Position numbers and translations under genes: made by a program. Shown here one piece after another: positions 6,428 through 8,970 of a DNA stretch of 8,970 nt. Positions within the stretch are counted from its first letter, which is position 1. Every line of letters starts with the position of its first letter. This DNA is from Methanobacteriota archaeon (GTDB lineage Archaea > Thermoplasmatota > Poseidoniia > Poseidoniales > Poseidoniaceae). The notes under the pieces are model-generated. The model was given only the letters and a program-made list of their open reading frames with translations. It had not been told where the DNA came from and did not search any database. The DNA is taken from contig PCBQ01000091.1 in the NCBI GenBank assembly GCA_002731395.1, positions 1 through 8,970 on the forward strand. The letters run 5' to 3'.

Positions 6428-6742
6428 TCAGTCCCAGATGCCCATGTCCATCCGCGCGTCTTCACTCGCGTGGATGCTTGGGTCCCAACGCGGCGTCCAC
6501 ACGAGGTTGACGTGGACGGTCGAAAGGCCGCTGTTCAGCGCAGCGCGGTGGGTGGCAGCCATGATTTCAGGAGCTGCGGGGCATCCGGGGCTGGTCAGGG
6601 TCATGTCAATTTCAGCGTGGGGGCCTTCGTCCTTGGCTTCGATGCGGATCGCGTAGACGAGGCCGAGCTCGACGATCGAAATCTCCAGTTCAGGATCCTC
6701 GACCGTTTGCAGGGCGTCCAAGACCTCGGCTTCATTCACCAT
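6428..6742 (-). CDS. sufT: SufT/MIP18-family (DUF59) Fe-S maturation protein
   Basis: A 104-residue cytoplasmic protein of the MIP18/PaaD/SufT family, which assists iron-sulfur cluster delivery to target proteins. It begins with a helix and VEDPELEISIVELGLVY (14-30), the family hallmark. The core LTSPGCPAAPEI (49-60) carries the single conserved Cys54. It ends with VNLVWTPRWDPS (78-89) and SEDARMDMGIW, matching the usual P-W...S..AR..LG ending. Length is normal for the stand-alone form. The start overlaps the end of sufE by 11 bases, with GGAGG 9 bases upstream (6752-6756). Position directly after sufS-sufE supports the SufT role over a phenylacetate-pathway PaaD role. Confidence 0.88.
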   Translation of the reverse strand: MVNEAEVLDALQTVEDPELEISIVELGLVYAIRIEAKDEGPHAEIDMTLTSPGCPAAPEIMAATHRAALNSGLSTVHVNLVWTPRWDPSIHASEDARMDMGIWD

Positions 6743-7148
6743 CGCTCATCGCCTCCAACCGTTGCGAAATCATGTCGAACATCGTGCGAACACCGTTCGA
6801 GCGACTCGGCGTCAAGGAATTCAACACTCCGGCTTCTTTGATGTGGTCCACCGTCATCGCACGCGCCACATCGAGGGGCTGATCGTGCATGCCCAAGGCC
6901 AACAGCCCCATCAGGCCCTGAACCAAACGCGCATCTGCACCACCCCTCAGCAAGACACGGTTGCCTTCGAGTCTGACCTCGAGATGGGCCTGCGACTGGC
7001 AGCCCTTGACGCGGTTGTCGTCGTTCCAGGCTTCGATAGGGAGTTCAGGCACGTCCTCTGCAAGGTCGAAGATGAACTCAAATCGCTCCATACGGTCCTC
7101 GATTTCGGCCAATTCTTGGATGATTTCCTGCAAGGCTTCGGAGATCAT
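6732..7148 (-). CDS. sufE: SufE, sulfur acceptor for the cysteine desulfurase SufS
   Basis: A 138-residue cytoplasmic protein that takes the persulfide from SufS and passes sulfur to the SufBCD scaffold. The N-terminal helices (1-32) are followed by the core RVKGCQSQAHLE (46-57). Cys50 is the sulfur-accepting residue, equivalent to Cys51 of Escherichia coli SufE. Length and layout match the family throughout. The start codon overlaps the sufS stop in an ATGA, with GGAGG 6 bases upstream (7155-7159), so the two proteins are translationally coupled. SufE is common in bacteria and uncommon in archaea, which is notable if the host is archaeal. Confidence 0.94.
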   Translation of the reverse strand: MISEALQEIIQELAEIEDRMERFEFIFDLAEDVPELPIEAWNDDNRVKGCQSQAHLEVRLEGNRVLLRGGADARLVQGLMGLLALGMHDQPLDVARAMTVDHIKEAGVLNSLTPSRSNGVRTMFDMISQRLEAMSDGE

Positions 7149-8347
7149 GACGAGCCTCCAAAGCGTTCTAGCACGTGTTCTAAGGCGTTGACCAAGCCTT
7201 CTGCTTCTTCCATCGTGTTGTAGAGGTAAAACGAGGCACGGACGGTGCTCGAGATGCCCAAGCGATGCAGCAAGGGTTGGGCGCAGTGGTGGCCCGTACG
7301 CACCGCGAAGCCCTGCGCGTCGAGCAAGTGGGCCATGTCCTCGGCGTGCAGCGCTGGATGAAGGAAAGAGACAACGGCCGAATCAAGGTCATCGTGGCGG
7401 CCGTAAACCGTGCAACCAAGGTTGCGTAGGGCTTCTGCGGTCCATCGTGCAATCCCGAGCAGGCGGTGATGTTCCGCGTCGAGGTCAACCCTCTCCAAGT
7501 AGTCCATGGCCGCTTTCCACCCGATGGCTTCGGCGATTCGTGGGGTTCCAGCCTCAAACTTGTGCTCGTTGTCTTGGTAGGTTGATCCTTCGGTGGTGAC
7601 CTGGTCGATCATGTCGCCTCCGCCCATGAACGGGACCATTTCGTTGAACGCCGCTTCGCTGACCGTCAGGCATCCGATTCCGGTAGGTCCAAGCATCTTG
7701 TGCGCCGACACCGCAAGGAAATCCACGTCGAGTTCGGACACGTCAATGCGGGTGTGCGGTGCGCCTTGGGCTGCATCGAGCAGCACCCGCGCACCGCCAG
7801 CGTGTGCGAGTTCGATGATGCGTTCAACCGGGTTTCGAACACCCAAGACGTTGGACGTGTGAACAACGCACACGAGTTTGGCCCCGTCAAGCGACGCCTC
7901 GAAAGCATCCATGTCGAGGGTCATGTCGTCCAGAACCGGAACGTAGCGCAATTCAACACCACGTTCCTTGGACAGCATTTGCCACGGGACGATGTCGCTG
8001 TGGTGCTCCATTTCGGTCAAGACTACGGCGTCGCCTTCGTTCAGGTTCGCACGTCCCCAGCCGTGGGCAACGAGGTTGATCGCTTCCGTGGTGCCGCTGG
8101 TCATCACGACGCGGTCGGCGCTGAACCATGCCTTGAGGCTGGTTCGGCAGGCCTCGTAGCCGTCGGTGGCCTCACCCGCGAGGGTGTGCACGGCGCGGTG
8201 AACGTTGGCGTTGCTGTTTGTGTAGTAGCGGTTCATGGCGTCGATGACGACCTGTGGCTTCTGTGTGGTGGCCGCGTTGTCGAGGTACACCAAGCGCTTG
8301 CCGTTCACCGTCCGAGAGAGGATGGGGAAATCAGAAGCGTCGACCAT
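7145..8347 (-). CDS. sufS: SufS, group II cysteine desulfurase
   Basis: A 400-residue pyridoxal-phosphate enzyme that removes sulfur from L-cysteine, giving alanine and an enzyme persulfide for Fe-S cluster assembly. Visible landmarks are YLDNAATTQKP (21-31), the cofactor-stacking His in TEMEHHSD (111-118), Asp191 in LLDAAQ, and the Schiff-base Lys217 in SAHKMLGPTGIG (214-225). A FEAGTP stretch lies at 264-269. The catalytic Cys355 is in RTGHHCAQP (350-358), the group II form. All catalytic residues are present and length is typical. ATG 8347 is supported by GAGGTC 5 bases upstream. It follows the SufB/D gene by 9 bases and overlaps sufE in an ATGA, so it is the enzyme core of the SUF cluster. 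Confidence 0.96.
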   Translation of the reverse strand: MVDASDFPILSRTVNGKRLVYLDNAATTQKPQVVIDAMNRYYTNSNANVHRAVHTLAGEATDGYEACRTSLKAWFSADRVVMTSGTTEAINLVAHGWGRANLNEGDAVVLTEMEHHSDIVPWQMLSKERGVELRYVPVLDDMTLDMDAFEASLDGAKLVCVVHTSNVLGVRNPVERIIELAHAGGARVLLDAAQGAPHTRIDVSELDVDFLAVSAHKMLGPTGIGCLTVSEAAFNEMVPFMGGGDMIDQVTTEGSTYQDNEHKFEAGTPRIAEAIGWKAAMDYLERVDLDAEHHRLLGIARWTAEALRNLGCTVYGRHDDLDSAVVSFLHPALHAEDMAHLLDAQGFAVRTGHHCAQPLLHRLGISSTVRASFYLYNTMEEAEGLVNALEHVLERFGGSS

Positions 8348-8352
8348 GCGAT

Positions 8353-8358
8353 GACCTC
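8353..8358 (-). promoter_or_regulatory. ribosome binding site of sufS overlapping upstream stop
   Basis: On the minus strand the stop of the SufB/D gene and the sufS Shine-Dalgarno share bases (TGAGGTC), 5 bases before ATG 8347. This matches the TGAGG arrangement before nadM and supports coupled translation. Confidence 0.55.
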
Positions 8359-8970
8359 AGGTGATGCGAGCACAGTCAAGATGAACCGTGAGCCGGTCAC
8401 GAAGTGTGCGCCTTGCCTCCGCGGCAGCGATGGGCCGGAAGGCGTCAGCCAGAAAACCCTCGACGATCATCGAGGTTGCCTCGTCGGGGTCCAGTCCACG
8501 GCTCGTCAAGTAGTGAAGCTGGTCGTCATCAATGCTGGCGCTGGCGGCACCGTGTATGGCCGAAACGTCATCAGCCAGCACTTCCAATTCTGGAATTGCG
8601 TCGGCCCGTGCGCCCTGGCTGAGCAGCAGGTTTCGGAAGACCTGACCGGCATCGGTGCCGTCGGCACCCACGTCGATGACCAGTCTTCCCGTACCGACGC
8701 TGCGGCTGCGTCCACCACAAGCGACGTTGGCGACGAGGGTCGAGGTGGTGTGGCCCACGTGGTGATGGATCTCAACGTGATGGTCGTCATGACGGCTGCC
8801 TTGGCCATGAACGGCCAAGCCGATCCGGACGGTACCGCCTGTATCGTCAAGGTGGTGGCGGAGGTCCGACTTCCTTCGGAAACCTCCGACCGAGAGGGTG
8901 CCGGTTTCGAAGGTCGCGTCGCGGCCGACGCGCCAATCGTCGCAACGCCCCACGCGCGCTTCGAGGTGAA
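8357..8970 (-). CDS. sufD: SufD/SufB-family Fe-S scaffold protein, C-terminal part (5' end outside window)
   Basis: The reading frame is open to the right edge, so only about the last 204 residues are visible. They form the end of the beta-helix core and the C-terminal helical domain of the SufB/SufD family, part of the SufBCD complex that assembles Fe-S clusters. The pattern is HHHVGHTTSTLVANV, then GRSRSVGTGRLVIDVGADGT, NLLLSQGARADAIPELEV, ADDVSAIHGAA and YLTSRGLDPDEA, closely following the family consensus. SufD is preferred over SufB because it lies directly before sufS, the common order, but without the N-terminal half the two cannot be firmly separated. A sufC ATPase and the other scaffold gene would be expected just beyond the right edge. 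Confidence 0.88.
   Translation of the reverse strand, partial: HLEARVGRCDDWRVGRDATFETGTLSVGGFRRKSDLRHHLDDTGGTVRIGLAVHGQGSRHDDHHVEIHHHVGHTTSTLVANVACGGRSRSVGTGRLVIDVGADGTDAGQVFRNLLLSQGARADAIPELEVLADDVSAIHGAASASIDDDQLHYLTSRGLDPDEATSMIVEGFLADAFRPIAAAEARRTLRDRLTVHLDCARIT

Noticed and set aside
6391..6465. Extension of the GH77-like gene to GTG 6465
   Set aside because: It would overlap sufT by 38 bases, while GTG 6390 places the start exactly where amylomaltases begin (RRAG before the VCLDL strand). Not fully excluded.
1..8970. tRNA, rRNA, CRISPR array, insertion sequence or attachment site
   Set aside because: No cloverleaf-like segment, regular repeat-spacer pattern, transposase or terminal inverted repeat was seen. 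Nearly every base is in a protein gene.

Overview
The window is a GC-rich, very compact stretch of microbial chromosome carrying eleven genes: ten complete, plus one cut by the right edge. The mix points to a euryarchaeon with many bacterial-type genes. A DRG-type GTPase with a TGS domain and an archaeal-type NMN adenylyltransferase (GRFQPFHxGH) are archaeal markers. GrpE, a SufS/SufE pair and a polyphosphate-glucokinase-like ROK kinase are typical bacterial acquisitions. A mesophilic marine lineage such as Candidatus Poseidoniia (Marine Group II) fits, but this is inferred from gene content, not proven.

Left part, plus strand (1-2286): a small paired EF-hand protein, an MscS-family mechanosensitive channel with a charged C-terminal tail, and a nadM-like adenylyltransferase 9 bp behind it. 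Two copies of a GGAAGGCCT(A/T)AG motif lie 35-36 bases upstream of the first two ATG codons and may be promoters. Middle (2288-4762): grpE and an unrecognised 233-residue gene run leftward, and the DRG GTPase runs rightward from a short divergent spacer (3546-3646).

Right part, minus strand (4752-8970): an unbroken run of six genes read right to left: sufD/sufB-like (partial), sufS, sufE, a SufT/MIP18-type protein, a shortened GH77 (amylomaltase)-like protein and a ROK glucokinase-like protein. Spacers are a few bases or negative, and Shine-Dalgarno sequences sit inside or next to the upstream stop codons, so this looks like one transcript. The first four genes form an Fe-S cluster assembly module: SufS takes sulfur from cysteine, SufE relays it, SufB/D is the scaffold, and SufT helps mature Fe-S proteins.

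The most interesting part is the tail of that run. The gene at 5488-6390 follows the GH77 4-alpha-glucanotransferase fold from its N-terminal to its C-terminal signature. However, it has lost the block with the catalytic nucleophile, and the other two acidic catalytic motifs are not recognisable. Its translationally coupled neighbour is a ROK kinase that keeps the catalytic Asp but lacks the usual His of the ELGH motif. Together they look like a repurposed pair of glycan-metabolism proteins attached to a SUF operon. No RNA gene, mobile element, CRISPR array or gene-free stretch above 300 bases was seen.
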